A stretch of 64,000 nt of DNA from Albula goreensis (GCA_022829145.1 CM040748.1:25180501-25244500), one strand, 5' to 3'; positions 9,867 through 24,800 are shown, counted from the stretch's first letter. Translations and numbers: made by a program. The notes: generated by a model from the letters alone, not told the origin.

Positions 9867-12800
9867 GTAAGTGATGACTAATGCTAATTCACACAGTTCC
9901 ACTTCCAACTGAATAGAGTCCACGGCTATTTGAACACCACGACGCTGCATCACACTTACCTGCCCAACTCCCGAGTTCAGATTGTAATCAATTCACTGAA
10001 TATTGGTAACATGATTGAATTTTTCTTAGATATCTATTTGAGCTGTCTTTTTTCTTTCGCATACTATTCAAACAAGGCTCTAGAGTCTATCTACTAAATG
10101 TTTTCACATCTTGTTTTAGAAGCATTCTTGATAAATGATAAACTGGGCAAGTCAGTCGCACATTAATGGTAATACTGAATAATTGTCAGAGCTCTTGTAG
10201 TTTGACAGAAGTCTGTAATTTTTCCTCACATAGAAAAAAAAATGAAATTACTGAAATTTAGACAGTGAACCAGATTCTTCCTCTGTCTTTGGACTGTGCT
10301 AAAATCTCTTGTCATACCTTCTCTAGGTAACTTTACCCTTGCATTTCTTTTCCCCTCTTTTTCTCCTTGCCACAATCTTTACATCTCAGCAATGGAAATC
10401 TCTTTTCGACAAGGTATGTTTGTCCCTGTGTTAAGCTGTCCCTGCCTGCATGTTCTCTGACCAGGCCACCTGTCAATATACTAACGTGTCCCTCTCACAT
10501 CACCAAGTAGCATTATGACCACCATGGCCATGGGTTGTGTAACTACAAAATGCTGGGGCAAAGTTGGTATTGATAATTAAGCAATTACCTATTTTTTCAA
10601 TAGGTATCCATCCTGAATATTTGGTTGTTGTATATGATCCTCAAAAGATTACGTTCGGAGAGCTATGGTGATTCATTTTTGTAAAAGTTTGTTTTTTTGT
10701 TAAAGTTTAGGTGATGTTATGTCCTGAGCCAAGACTCCTTTAAAAACATTTATGGAATTGTTTTTTAGATCACCACAGAAAGATATTGTTGACATATGAA
10801 CTGAAAAGCCTGGGCTTGGATGGAGCGCCTTTGTGGTGCGTGGCTGGCTGAACTGAAAATAGTCTTTAACATTAGTAACAAAGGATTGAAGGATACTAAA
10901 CATTAGTTTGCAACAAATTGTTTGAGACAATCCCACCTCCACATTTGGCTTGGGACTAGCAGCGGAGGTGATGACTTCACTCCCATCATGCCTCTGGAGT
11001 GAGAGCTAGGAGAGCGGTTTTCCCCTGGTGTGTCAATCCTGACATTGACCCGTGCAAATGCAATTAGAGCGATACCTAATCCAGTTTACAGTTGTCGGCT
11101 TTCCCCGCCCGTGGCCCACATGAAAGGAGTAGTGGAGCAGCAGGTTGAGCTGGCAGACGGTGAATGGGCAGCCGAGCCTGGCCACGCACCTGCCCATCCC
11201 GGCCCCCTACCATTCATTCTGCAGTCTCCAGGGAGGACAAAGAGGGGAGTGGGAAGAGGGAAGAGAGGGGGGTGAGTCAGGGCTCGTGTCAGGCTCACTC
11301 TTTCAGGCTCGGGGGCCACGGCGCACAGGATTAATGGAGGCCGGGAAAGGGCCCTTTGTGGTGAGGCAGTAAGTGGGCCTCTCAATCCGCTCCCTTTTAT
11401 GCGCACGGCGTCGCTTTGAATTTCTCAAGTGGACTTCAGCCCTGGGCCCGTCCAATGGAGAGGCGCTTGTCCAGTCTGCCACTTACGGACCCTTTTCACT
11501 CTCCTGTCTCCCGTCCCTTCGTCCCTTCGTCACTCTCTCACTCCCCTCCATGCTTTTGGGTGACCTTTTTCATTTGTCATACATGGGAGGGGGGTTGGAG
11601 GGGGTAACTCTCAGGTCAGTCCAGTCCCAGGAGAAGAGTCCCATGAACAAGAACAGCTGTGATGTCCAGAAATGTGTGTTTGTTTTGTCAAATCCTAGTG
11701 TGACTCCTGGTCAAGGAGATAGGAGATTCCCATGGTGGGGAATGGCGGCATCAAACAGATCATCTTGGTGCCGTTTATCAGGATCCGGCCTGTCCTTTAA
11801 ACAACATCTTATGGGGTGTGCTCGGACCTGTCCGTCCCTGGAGAGTGTTTTGTTGCGACGTAAGCACTTTCTCGCAGAGGGGGAAGTAAGACAATAAAAC
11901 GGAGGCAGTGTGATTTGTATGTGCCATCAGAGGGGCCGGAGGAGGTGTAATGAGCCAGCTGCCTGGGCTTGGATGGAGCGCCTTTGTGGTGCGTGGCTGG
12001 CTGAAAATGGTACTATATCAATCGCAAAGAGGTAAACACAACCTGCTGTTTTAGATTGTATACATTCTCATAATCTTTTTTAGAACATGAATGCTTTTCT
12101 AAAAATATTTGTAGCAAGTTTCTGCACTCAAGAGTATGGAACCCCAAAGATTGCGCTTAGAGTGGCACTGTGCCAGGATGTTCCCTGTGTAGCATCACAA
12201 TGTGAAATTAGCCATGACAATTGATTTGGCTGCCTTTTCACATGAAGTCAGTGGAAATGAAAATGAAGCAGTGCTTTTTATTGCAACAGCCATATTATTG
12301 GTTTTATGGACAATTTTCACAGTGAAACAGAGTTTTCTAATGTACTAATGCGCCACCCTGGGGGGACTGTTGCTAAGATTTTAAATGGGAGGGAGCTGAT
12401 TTAGTCTTTCCAGTTATTGCACTGTGAAAAATTCATATTGTTTCTATTGTCTCTCGCAGTACTCAATTACTTTTATTATTGCCGAATGACTTCCAGTAGG
12501 AATGCCTTCTGAAGTCATCTTGTGCAGTTGTACTCAGTGTTTTCACACAGAGGGTGATTTGCGTTATTTACCTGTACTGGAGTAGTTTGGGCTTCCTCTG
12601 ACACATTACCTCAGCAGGGTTTCTTTCTTCTGAAACAGAAGAGTTGGCAGTCCACCCTCTTTATATTTTTCAGTTTATTGTCAGAGAGAGAGAGAGAGAG
12701 AGAGAGAAACACTGGGAGAACAGCACAGAAGCAAGGGGCAGACATGGGACTCAATCCTATGTCATCCAAAGAAAATATCTTAACAAATTTTCTTAACAAA

Positions 12801-15800
12801 ATTGCTGGCACATTTTCACAGATTTGTTAACAAAATATCTCTTTACAGGGTACTACAATTCCATAGTGTACCAGATGTGCTGTTTTGTAGGGATTAGGGC
12901 ATCCATAATCAATATTACTCCTGTGCCATATTCAGTGGTTCGCTGACTCTCAGCTTTAATGAACCAGGAGCTTGCAGCCACCAGACTGTCACATTCCAAC
13001 ACATAGCTGTTGATGTGCATGAGTCTGTGTCTCACACTCTATGACAAAGACCTTTTGTCCCACATGGTAGCTGGATTTAGCAACCCCTGACATGTCGTAC
13101 CTGTGTGCTGTGGCCCCAGCCTCCCACCTGTTCCCCAGGCAGCAGCCATGAGGTCAGGCCATCGCCTGGGGGCTTGGATTCTGGTTCCTGTTGCCTGTGT
13201 TGCTTGGAGGAGGAAGGTCTCCAATGTGCAGCTGTTCTCCCTTGATTGTGAGCGATGGGTGAGCCGGCACACTTCTTGCCCCTGAGCTAATGACAGATGC
13301 ATTTAAAATGAGCTGCTGCGTTCTTCGGTTATCAGGATCGTCATCGCTTCCTATCGCCGCTGCTGCTTCTGCCTGGTGCTCGGCCACAGTCACCTGGAAC
13401 CTGATCAGCCTTGGCAGCCGGCTGGTGAAATGAATTACACATAATCAGCATGGATCAGCCCAGATACTGCAGATGCTGGAAGGGCGCCCATTGGATTCAA
13501 CATGCTGCATGACATCAGTGTGGGTCACATGAATCTCACATGAATCTCATTTAGGTATTTGTGATTGGTGGGTCTGTTTTAGATTGTGGTTTTATTGTTT
13601 GGCTAGTATGGACTTTGGTTGTGATGTCATCACTTAATCTAAATAAGGGGTTCAAATCCTGCAGGGCCACAATTTATGCTGGTTTTTGATTTCACCTTAA
13701 AATCAGAACCTGATTAAGACCCAAGAAACCAGGTGAGGTAAATTAGCTGTTCAGCCAGCTTCTTTAATTCATCAGTGATGTGCGGAGTAAAAAGGAAAGC
13801 CAGCTACTCCTGCTGCTCTGTAGGACCAGGGTTGAGGACCCCTCATCTTAATGAGCAAATCAGTCTTGATAGAAACGCTTTAGGAATGCTGTCTGGCGCT
13901 TTGTCACATACCTTTGGTTTCATCGTGATCGATCTGTAGTGCACTATAGCATACATAGCACTGCACATGGGTGTTGTACTGGGCTAGCATGGGTCTTCTG
14001 AGGGAGGAAGTTCACTGCAGTTCCTTCCCCTCCCTCCCCTGGTCCACAGGTCATGGATTTGGACGGAATTATGGACACGAGTGCTGTAGTTATGTGTGTG
14101 TATTCAGCTAATCCTCTCTGGTATTGTGTGGATCGGTCAGAGAGTTTGGACTTCTACCCCATAAAAAACCAAACACACATGTACTCATAATTAGTGGATG
14201 TAGATAGATGTTCCAAAACATGCAAATACATAAACAACAGTCCTGTCTGGTGTGGTGTTGCGATATGCCCTGTAAATAAAGCCGTTGGCTGAGGGATCTT
14301 ATTTGCTTTCAGTGAAGCACTTGAAATCTACGATGGAAACATGTGGCATGAGGAAAACAAGCTTTACTCAGTAGGTTGTAGCTATGGCTATGGGGCTGGT
14401 TGGGATAGAATGTTTCACATACAGGAAGTCTTCCTGTAGGAGAGTATCTGTGTCTGTAGTGGTCAGACTAGTCATCTATCACAGTAAAATGTGTAGGTGA
14501 AGTTAAGTGGATCAGGCAGGGGTATCCCACATTGCAATGGGGCTGGCTTTTGTGCTCACTCACATGTGCTCCCCAGTTAACCTGATTTACAGTCCAGTCA
14601 TTGTATTAATATTTGTGTCACAAAGTGGTTTTTGTTCAGCATATATTCATAAGCTAGTCAGCGACCCTGTGTTTGATAGAAATAGGATCAAGTGTTTTGA
14701 CCAGATATCTGCTGTGTTGTACACAGTGTGTGATTGTTTGTCTGGCCTGCTCCCCTCCCCTGCATTAATTACAAGTGATCCTTGTGCGGTATGTGATTTT
14801 CATAACCCGCCCTGTTTTGCTTTTTAATAAACAGCCGTCTGCTGAGTTATTGTTGGCAGATTGTATTTCAGGATGAATGGGTTGGGGCTGATTACACAGG
14901 CAGTGCTTTAAAAGGTGCCCCGTCTCTAAAACAGCTGAGAATGCGTGATTGCGGGGCTCGCTCTGTTTTGCATACAATCTCTGGCGCTGCAGCTGCCACC
15001 CCTGAAGACGACTCTGAAGTTTAATTATGCTCCCAACGAGTGCTCTCCCTCCAGGTGATTGGGAGTAAATTGGAGTTGCTAGGCTTGCTGCATGGTGACT
15101 GTTATGGCAGAACCCAGCAGGTCAATCGCAACATGTGTAGCTGGAGTTTAAAGCTTAGGTTTAAACCACAAGACCCCCAAACCACATTACAACTGGAACA
15201 GCTATTGCTAATCCGTGAGATAGGGAGTAGCTGTTCCAGTTTCAGTGCAGTTCTATGAACTTGTGGGTTGAATCTGAGGTTTAAGTCCCAGCCATGTATG
15301 TTGCAGTTTATTTGCAGTGATGGAGAGGTTCCCCGCTTTCTCTTTTTGCTCCTCTAGCTCGGCTCTCAGGGCCTACAGTCTCAGAGACCGCCACCTGTGA
15401 GTGAACATCTCGTGCCCTGCCTCATTTCACAGATCTTTAAATAGATTTGTCGGCTTTTTTCCTTAATGAAAGTGAGTCCCCCGGCCCAAAGTGTGAACGC
15501 CGGGCTCTTTTTTTTTTTTTTTCTGCAGCAGTGATATAAATAGCTATCTGGAATGCTATCGGTTGATGCATCTGAGACAGACAAGCATCTGCCTTAATTG
15601 GTGACGTTGTACATGTAAACGCAGGCCTGGTCTCACCATGTTTTTGGCCTTCCTCACCTGCCCCCCGCATTAGAATATCCCTCCACCCCTCCAGTTCAGT
15701 ATGGAGAAAGGGCGACTGCTTCTTCAGTGGGGGAGCCATGGTGGCGGAATGCTTACTGGCACGGGTTTGCATGGAGGGCGATGGGTCGTGGGGGAAGTCT

Positions 15801-18800
15801 GCTAGGGCGGAGGGCCTTTTGTGTTTGCATTGGGCTTTGAAATGTTAATCAAGGGTTTTCTTTGCCCGTTGGGTTTGAATTCGGCGGTGGTGGTTGGGGG
15901 GGTTAATTGAATCCATGCCAGAAAGTGGCACTTTATGGTGTGGTGGGGCATCAGTTTCTGGAAAGCTGCCAGAACAGGCCTGACTGTCAGTGTCACTGCA
16001 GGGTGAGCGGCTGTTCCCAGGTGCAGCTCCCCGGCCCCTGCTCTCTCGTCTCTGAAACCAGAGCCAGGGACAGGCCTGTTTTTTCCTCCCTCTGTTTCTC
16101 GAGCTTATTCTGCCTCTCCCTCTGCTGTTGCAGTGAAACTGATGCCATCGCCCCTCTCACATTTTACACATGTAGCTGTCTTCCACTCCCCTTTTCCTGG
16201 GGGGGCGGCAGTTAAAGTGCTGGAACAGTGAATCTCAGCTACTAAGCGATTTAAGGTCTCTGAACTGCTCCTCTAACCTAGGGGTTTCAAGGTGACGAGG
16301 GAGGCGGTCGCAGCAGTCATTTAGTTTCTCATATTTCCTTTCTCAAGGCTCTCCGGCTGCCACAGTAAACATTTAACTTTAACATTATTACAGTCATTTC
16401 AGAGGGCTAGACACTGTCATCAGTAGTCTGTGTCTTGTGACTAGATTGGCGACAGAGCTCCGCCAGCAGAGCCCGTGTGTGCGGATACTTGATGCGAAGC
16501 GGGCCCGAGAGGGAGGGAGAAAACGAGCATAGTAATGAGTCTATTTTCAACGGTTTTAACTCACTGAAAATAGGCGCAGAGAGTGCCAATCAAGACCGGG
16601 AGAGCTGCACCCCTCTGCCCCTCTCGTCTCATAAGTAATCTTCCTATTTCACAGTGTCACTCACAACCGCAGGGATCAAAGGCATGGAAGCCATTTATTT
16701 CTCAAGTCTGAAACTTAGACACCTTCTCTCAGGTAATGATTACAGGTAGATTACAGATTATTGTGGATATATTCTTGAGTTTTTTTTTTAATTTAAGACC
16801 CCTCAGTCTTTGCAGGCAAATCTTTTTACCTTGAGACATTGTATCTTGTGTATGTTCGTTTTCTTGTTTTATGTGTGTGATTTCTGTTTGCTTGTTTTTC
16901 AACTTGTGTGCATAGTGTGCATGAAATTTACATTTGCGGTTTTGCATATGTTTTGTGAAAGTATGTTTTATGTATTGTCTGTAAAGGTGTCTGTATGTGT
17001 ATTTTGTGTGTGTGTATTTTGTGTCTGTATTTGTATGTGTTATTTAGGTTTATGTGAGTCTATGGGCGTTGTTGTATTTATGTTTGTTTTGTATGTTTTT
17101 CATATCTGTCTGTTTGTAAATGTTTATTCATTGTGTGTGTATATGGCAGGGTTTTGTTTCTGTGTCTTTTGTGTTTGTGTGTTTTCTGTGTATGTGAGTA
17201 TGCATGTTTTTTTTTCATTTGTGTCTTTTTGTGGTATGTGTGTCTGTTTGTATTGAGGGTCTAGGGTTTCAGGTGTGACACCTAATCCAGCGACCAGTGG
17301 GATTCCCAGGCACATTCCTGTGTCACAGGCCCTGCAGATCTAAACAGCCACCTGACAGGAACAGGGGGGACACGGTCACTACAAACCAGCCCTCATCTGT
17401 CAGTGACTGTACACATGCTCTGAAAGGCCTTTGGCCTCAGGGGTCTGTGTTCTGCCCGGCTCCCTGCCACAGAGCCACTTCCTGTTTGTTCACTGAGACA
17501 GATGGAGCGTGGAGTACATACATAGAGTAAACCAAGGGAACGTTTGTGAACTGTTGTGGGTTTCTGCTCGTGGGGGCACAAACACACACACATACACATG
17601 CACACACACACACGTACATGCGCACACACATGCACCTGCTTACACACTCACGCATGCACGCTCACACACAGCCTCGGCGGGGCTGCCTTGAGCAGTGATG
17701 CTGCAGCAAATCGGTCCGTCATAACGCTGCGGCCTTTCTCTCGTTTGTTTCTGCCCCCCCACCACTGTGTGCCTTCTTGCACCAAAGTTAGATTAAATGA
17801 CAGAGACAAATGAAAGGTAATTACACCTCCTCCTTCCATTCCTCCTCCCACACACAGCTCTTCACAGAGATAAATAAGTTTGAAAGAATCCATCCCCCCT
17901 TTCCTCCCGTCATCGTTGAGTGTAATTTCCACACTTTCCTCATTCCCCCAGAGCCTCAGTGAACAGAGGAGTGACTTTTTTTCCCTGCTGAAGTGAGAAT
18001 TGAGAGCCATATTTTCCCTAACACCAGTGAGCTCATCTCCACAGTTTTCACAATCGAGAATAGAGGATGAAAAAAGACAACTATTATGCAGCATATGAAA
18101 CCAGATTTTGTTCAGCTGGGATCTTGAAGAGCTTGCTGTTTGAAGTTTTAAAATCGTTCATGCTGTGATTATTGACACTTCCTACAACCATATGCTCCAT
18201 AAGTTTCATGATTAGGGTGACTCTTCTGTTGTGTTGCCCACTGTGCTGTAGAGTCAGATTCTTAATGGTCACACCTGGCAAGATGCTCACCATTCTGCCA
18301 GGTAACAGTAGCAGCAATTCACAATCCAGGGACATGCATTGGGCTGCCATCAGATGGTTTTTTTCAAAGCATGATGTATGTTATAGGTGTCTCTTTTTCC
18401 TATTTGGTCCCTTCCTTGTGTCTCATACATATGTTCCCAGAGTAACAACATTCTCTGTTGAGCTAGCATAGCTAAAGCATTTATTTAAGATGGAATGAAA
18501 TGGAAATTGTTGAATGTTTTCTCAAGTGGGTTCTTTTGGAGGTATGCAACTTGTATTGTTTATGTTGGTTGTGTGCCAAAAGCGGGTGTATCTGCTAGGC
18601 TTATAGTGGCATTTTAGGCCAGCTGTCCCCTGACCTTATGCCTCTCTTGAATGGCTAGGTTGGAACTTGTCATTACAGCACAATTGCTCAGTAGACTTCC
18701 CTTTGCCAAGGTGAACAACACTGCTTTCTTTTCACACATTTCAGCTCAGTCTTATCTTCCAGTGCATCACAGCTTTCACCCAGTACAAACTGCATGCAAC

Positions 18801-21800
18801 ATTCACCCAGTACAAACTGCATGCAACATTCACCCAGAACAAACTGCATGCAACATTCACCCAGAACAAACTGCACAAATTCTGCATGCAACATTCACCA
18901 AACTGCAGCAACATTCACAAAAACTGCATGCAACATTCACAAACAGTACAAAAACTGCATGCAACATTCACCCAGAACAAACTGCATGCAACATTCACCC
19001 AGAACAAACTGCATGCAACATTCACCCAGTACAAACTGCATCATTCACCCAGCAACATTCACCCAGTACAAACTGCATGCAACATTCACCCAGAACAAAC
19101 TGCATGCAACATTCACCCAGAACAAACTGCATGCAACACATGTGCACATAGAGAAACACAAGGGGATGAAATGGACTTGGGCAGTTGGTGGGGGAAGGGG
19201 GGCAGTGGATAGATAAGCCTGCTTAATATCAACACACATGCACTATCTGAATTATATAAGAGTACAAAACCCCTTTGCTCTGTGGGCATTGTTAGGTCAG
19301 CTCTGAGAGGAAACAAGCTGTCACACCTGGTTTGCTCTGTTAATTACAAAAAGACTATATAAAAAAAGCCTTAGTGGATTCAGTACATAGTAGATGTAGA
19401 TGACGGTGTTTAATACTGGTTAAGAAACTGGTGCTTCTAAATCAGAGGTTTAATTCAGGTTTAATTCCAGGTAGGGCACTGGTGTTACAGCCTTGAGCAT
19501 TTAGCTTTTTATAGACTTAAGCTCTATAGTTTCCTTAGCTCTGGTGAGTCTCATTAACAAAGAAGAATCATTTTCTGCTTGCCCTGTGCATTGCTACAAT
19601 TAACCAAATCTTGTTCTGATCCATTTAGGCCTTATCCTAACTCCTTAATTAACCTCCACTCATTTCATGGATCAACCTGTAAAATGTACCTGTAGTACCT
19701 GTAGGTTGTACATATGCCCATGGAAAAGATTGTCTGCTGAAGGCATAAGAGTCAATGTGACTGAGGGTTCATGCATGCTCCCAGCAGAGCAGGATGGGCA
19801 GTGGGATTCAGCAGCTCAAAGGGGATTCAGCAAAACCCCACCACTGGGAAGACAGGGCTAGCAGATGCCTTCTGACAAGATCATGAGCTCTTGGTAGCAT
19901 CACTCATGGATTGATCTGGTTTGTGGGTCAGGACTACCGCTTCTCTTAAAGTTACCCCCCCCACACTCTCCACCACAACCCTTCAGGGTGTGACGGCGAA
20001 AACGAGCTGGGAACCAGGCCTCTTTGAAGCGGTGTGCTCAATTACAGAGCCATTATCTTGATTCATGGCTTAATTAAAAGAGTCTGCAGGGCCTCGAGTC
20101 CGTGGCTTTAGGCGCGGAGGGGAAAGATGAGAGGAGGATGGTCATTGCAGCAGTTTAAGTAGGTGTACCATGGTACTGGCTGATTTATGTCCCTGTGGGG
20201 CTGTTGGAACGGTGGCCATCCCTTCCATTCCCTGCATGGGCTAGACTCGTATCAGTCTGGGATAGGTATGTGAGGCAACAGCATAGCTTTCATCTTAGAT
20301 GTGTGGATGGGGTGAGGGTGTGGTTGGATGTTCACTGTGTCTTGGTGTTAAGAGTGGGGCTGGCATCCAATGGCTTTGTTGTTGAAACGTTGTGTGAGTG
20401 TTAAGGGGAGGGTTGTTGGATGATGTCCCCTCAGGATGACCCCCCCCCAAGTCCACTCCACTGCTATTGTAATTTGCTGTGTCCGTGCTGTTAGGGTCAG
20501 CAGCACAGATGGTATTGCGCTCTGAAGACAGCATTCCAAGAATGCAAGCACACAGTGCAATGGCCATTTCAGGGACTGTGGAATTGAAGACCATCGCCCT
20601 TTCACTATCTAATGTTGCAGTCATAGAGCGAGGAGGGCCTTTCTAGGACAAGAACATTTAAAATGAAGGACATGTCCTTTCAGCAGTGCTGTCGAACACT
20701 GCCTCAGTGATCTTACTGGTGGAAAGTGTGCAAGAAGTTTGCTGTGGGGGGGACTGTGCCTGCTCAAATGTTCCTTCGTGCCTCTTGGCAGGGTGTGCTA
20801 TGTTAAAGTCACATGCTGCATTAGTTATACCCTGCTGTGATTTACCTCACCTTTTGTGCTCTTTCATGTTTGATATACAAATGGATCCCACCCTTTTGCC
20901 TTGTGATCTATCACCTTGGTGCAAAACGAGGTGTGAACATCTTGTTTGCTTGCATATTAACTAAAACCTGTCTTGTCTTTTGTTGCTGAGATAACTTCCT
21001 TAGTTTACAACATGCTAACAACCTGCTCTGAATCATGTAACTCTTATGAGCATGTCTAAATAACCAGGAATGGTCAATAATTCTTCCTGCAGTTTGATAC
21101 CTGTCTCTGAGCCAGTGCGATTCTGTAAGGTCACATTACATTCCCTGAAGGCCAACAGTGAGAATGTGAACTAATTTATCCTTATTAGCATACAGCCTAT
21201 ATATTCATTTCTGAACAGCATACAAAATAGGCACATGACCAAGCTAAGTTCTCAATGATTGCTCATTTTATGAGACAGAGATTTTGCATTTTTACTAGTC
21301 ATTTTTTAGATGGTTGTTATTTGTTGGATCTCAAACACAGTTCCTTAACTATCTGTGGGCTCCAGTATTTCCATTTGAGGCAGAATTTGTTTGAAGATCC
21401 AGCTCATTAGTCCCATTTGTTTTCTTGTGAGTACCAAGGAATGGTAGTTCCTTGTGTATGATGGTGTATGAGAGAGGTCCTAAAGGTGGGACTGTCCTCT
21501 GGGAGTGGGTCAGAGAGTCCTATTTCACAGTGCTGTCTCATCAGTATTTTCAACTGATAGGGACTGATTTCATTTGTAAACATCATCCGTAAATGAACGA
21601 CATTGGTAGGTTTACAGATAGGTTGGCTTTTCTGCTGTCTTTGTATTTATGTCTCTTACTAACACACAGCACCTTTCGTGAGAGGATGTCCGCATACTAG
21701 CTTCACTGTACAGGAGACAAAACTAGGACATTCTCATCTTTTTTGATGTTCTCTCAAACCTTGCTAATTACTCAGTGGTGGGAAATGCACCTCCCATAAA

Positions 21801-24800
21801 CCTGTAAAAACAGTCTTTATGAGTGATGGAGCGATGATGTGTTTCCTGGCCTTCAGTTGAGCTGGCTGACTCTGTCCCTGCCAGCACACCACAGTGGGGG
21901 TGACTGATGACAGATCAGCCTGAGGAACCTGTTCTCCTCTCCTGGCTTTGCTTTAGGCATGGACTCTGCCAAGCCTTAGAGAGAAAATCCACTGCAACAC
22001 TCTCTTGATTTGTGTTGTCCATCTGTTTTTTCCCTTTTCTTTCAACCTCAAGGCCAAATGGTTTATGGCCCTTTCCCTGTTCGTTCAGAGAATGTGTGAG
22101 TGAGGCCCCTGTCTGCCCTTTGACTCCAGAGGATTATGGCAATAGGATTTTAAAACAGAAGGTGCCTCTTAAGCTGAATGGGCAAAGATCAGGGCCAGGC
22201 GCTGTTTGTGACCAGAGAAAGAAAAAAAGAAAATCAACCAGCCAAGTAGCCTATGACATAATCAGTCTAAGAACAGTGTGTATATTTTGTGTGTGGGGGG
22301 GCAGGGTGGTGATACTGATGCCCCTGCCCCCTCCCCCCGCCCTGGTTCTGGGTCTTGCTTTATCTGCGTGACAATGACGAGGCTTACTGACAATCGCCCG
22401 TGTCCCTGCCCAGATGGCAACCTTGGAAATGTCTGAGACGCTGACCTTTCAATCCTCCCCCCTCTGTCCCACTCTCCAAGATTTAGGAAAAAATGAAACC
22501 CTTCCCCTCCCCTGGGACCAGCATGGGTCCATTTCCCTCATATTAAAGCCCATAAATCTCTGCATTGAATGGAACTGGGGGTCTCCAAGCGGGGAGGGGG
22601 TCACACAGGGGCAACCCTGAAAAGAGAGGCTGAATGGAGGAAAGAAGAAAGAGACAAACATCTCTGAAAACAAATATTGCTTGCTTTTTTGGAGCCTTCT
22701 CCCTCCAAATGGTCTTTAACTAAAGTGGTTGTAAATAATTGCTTTATAGTGGGTGGGGTCAGTAGTAATTAAGCTATTTCAGGCCAGTGGTAAATGATGG
22801 CTTTCAGGAGCAGTTGCCTGTGGTGTCTCCCAGCACTGACCTTACCAGCCCTGTGTGATCATCCCTCTCCTTTACGCTTGTGTGGTGAGCAGAGAGTGTT
22901 TCTGTGTACGCTTCTTTATGTATTTATGTACATACTATACGTACATGAACTGGTGCTTGTATTCTAGTATGTGTTAAAGCATTTCTGTACATAAATGTAT
23001 GAATGTGTATATGTGCAGTGTGTGTGTGTGTACATTTGCATATGATTTTGTAGAGAGTGTGCATTTGCTGTGAATGTATGGGAGTATTTGCATATTCAGT
23101 GAGTGTGTGTCTGTGCGTGTGTGCACGGTATGTGTCTTTTTATTTAAATACATTTCACACACCCGCTGTGAGATGTGCAGCTGTCCGGCTAGATCCCATT
23201 TACACAAAGCCTGAGGGCAGAGCAGTTCTAACTTGGGTTTCCTCTTTCTTCTCTTCCTGTGTCTCCTTGCAGTTTTATTCTGTTGTGTTGAACAGTGTGA
23301 GGCAGAGGTTCATTACATCCTATGTTTTGATGAATAGAGCACAGGGTCTCTGTTTATTATTGTCTCAGTGCAGCGTCTGTCGGCCCCATATGATATTGCC
23401 TTGTTGTTTCCTGATGCTTCAATGCACCTGTATTTGTCTTGAAGACACTGTCAAGGCAACTGTATTGTTTAAAGCCTTAATGTGTCAATTAGATTGGAAA
23501 GCAATAACACATTAATGAAAATTTTAGTGCATTATTATGAAAAAAGTACTGTTGGAAGGTTATTTCTCTGTGACAGTAGAGAGTGCATGGTCTGCTACAC
23601 ACGCTCTGAAGTGCAGTGGTGGGTGTGGGCTTGTGTGGATGGTGTTTGTTTAGCCCTTATTTTTTGTGCATGGTAATGCTACAGCTAGACACACTAGATG
23701 TTGTTTTGATTTTAATACCCACAAATCCCTGCTTGTCCAGGACTTATGGATCGCATGAGCAAGGCTGCCCCCTCTGTCTTTCAGAACTGTCACCCAGTCA
23801 ATGCTGTCCCAGGAACACTCAATTCTGTGCTGTGCTGGGGGCAGTATTGGAAACAGTCTGATCTCAGATCAGTCTGTTTTGAAGTGCATTACGATAACTG
23901 ACCAGCATGGACAATGCCTGCTTGAGAGGTGGCAGTGTAGCGTAATGTTTGGGACTAGAACTATGCTGTGTAAGTTATATTGACAAGAGCATCTTGTAAT
24001 TGCTGAAATGTTTAGTGGGAGATCCTCCCATGACATCTTCATGTGTGTTTGATTCTAACGTGCTATGACTCATGTGAGAGTCATTTCGGGAGTGATGCAC
24101 TGATGCACTGATTTGTCTCCACATCCCTGCTCCTGTGTCAAACCCGGGTGATTTGCTAGGTCGTGCTGATGAATAAGGAACCCTAAGACTCTCACTCAAG
24201 ATGACAGCTACTTGCTAACTGCCTTGCAAGTGAGCCAGCATCGATTACCCAGAGACAGGTCCTGCCTCATACATTACTGTAATTGTCCGGTGAAAACACA
24301 ACCAGCCATCCTGAAAACAGTGCCACTGATAATAGCCAAACAAATGTTAGTCTGTCTACCTTTACATTGTGGGAGGGGGTGCATTATCTTCAGATGAGGC
24401 CTACCCTACTTTGTTGGAGGTGTCAGTGCAAACTGAGTCTCTGTTTTGATCTATGATGTCAAATACTGAGATGAAGAGATAGAGATAGAGATAGACAGAA
24501 AGAGACTGAAAGAGAGAGTCATAAATACGAGCATAATGAACTTCTCACTCGAGTTTGGTATATCTCTCCCTAGTCTCTGGGGGTATGCTTTGCAAATCAA
24601 GCAATAGTCAGTGACCACTTCTGACAAATCCCAAAATGGACTGCAAACATGAAACGATACACCACCTAAGCCACGTGCTGTATCAGAAATCAACTGAAGA
24701 CAGTGGGGACCAATCAGATGTAGGGAGCCCATTGAAAGTTGGGTGTCTGGAGTTTAAGCTTTTGGTCCTCTGGATGTGGATATGGTGTCTGTCTTGGAGT

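Noticed and set aside
16810..17256. 148-codon plus-strand frame
   Set aside because: It lies wholly in a degenerate TG-rich tract; the composition (Cys, Val, Phe) is dictated by the repeat.
18775..19139. CRISPR-like regular repeat
   Set aside because: This is a head-to-tail minisatellite with no unique spacers, inside an intron of a vertebrate gene.
18651..19216. Long open frames over the 27-bp repeat (up to 166 codons)
   Set aside because: The unit is 27 bp, so one stop-free unit makes the whole array open. The protein would be a simple [13 protein letters not shown] repeat with no splice, start or family support.
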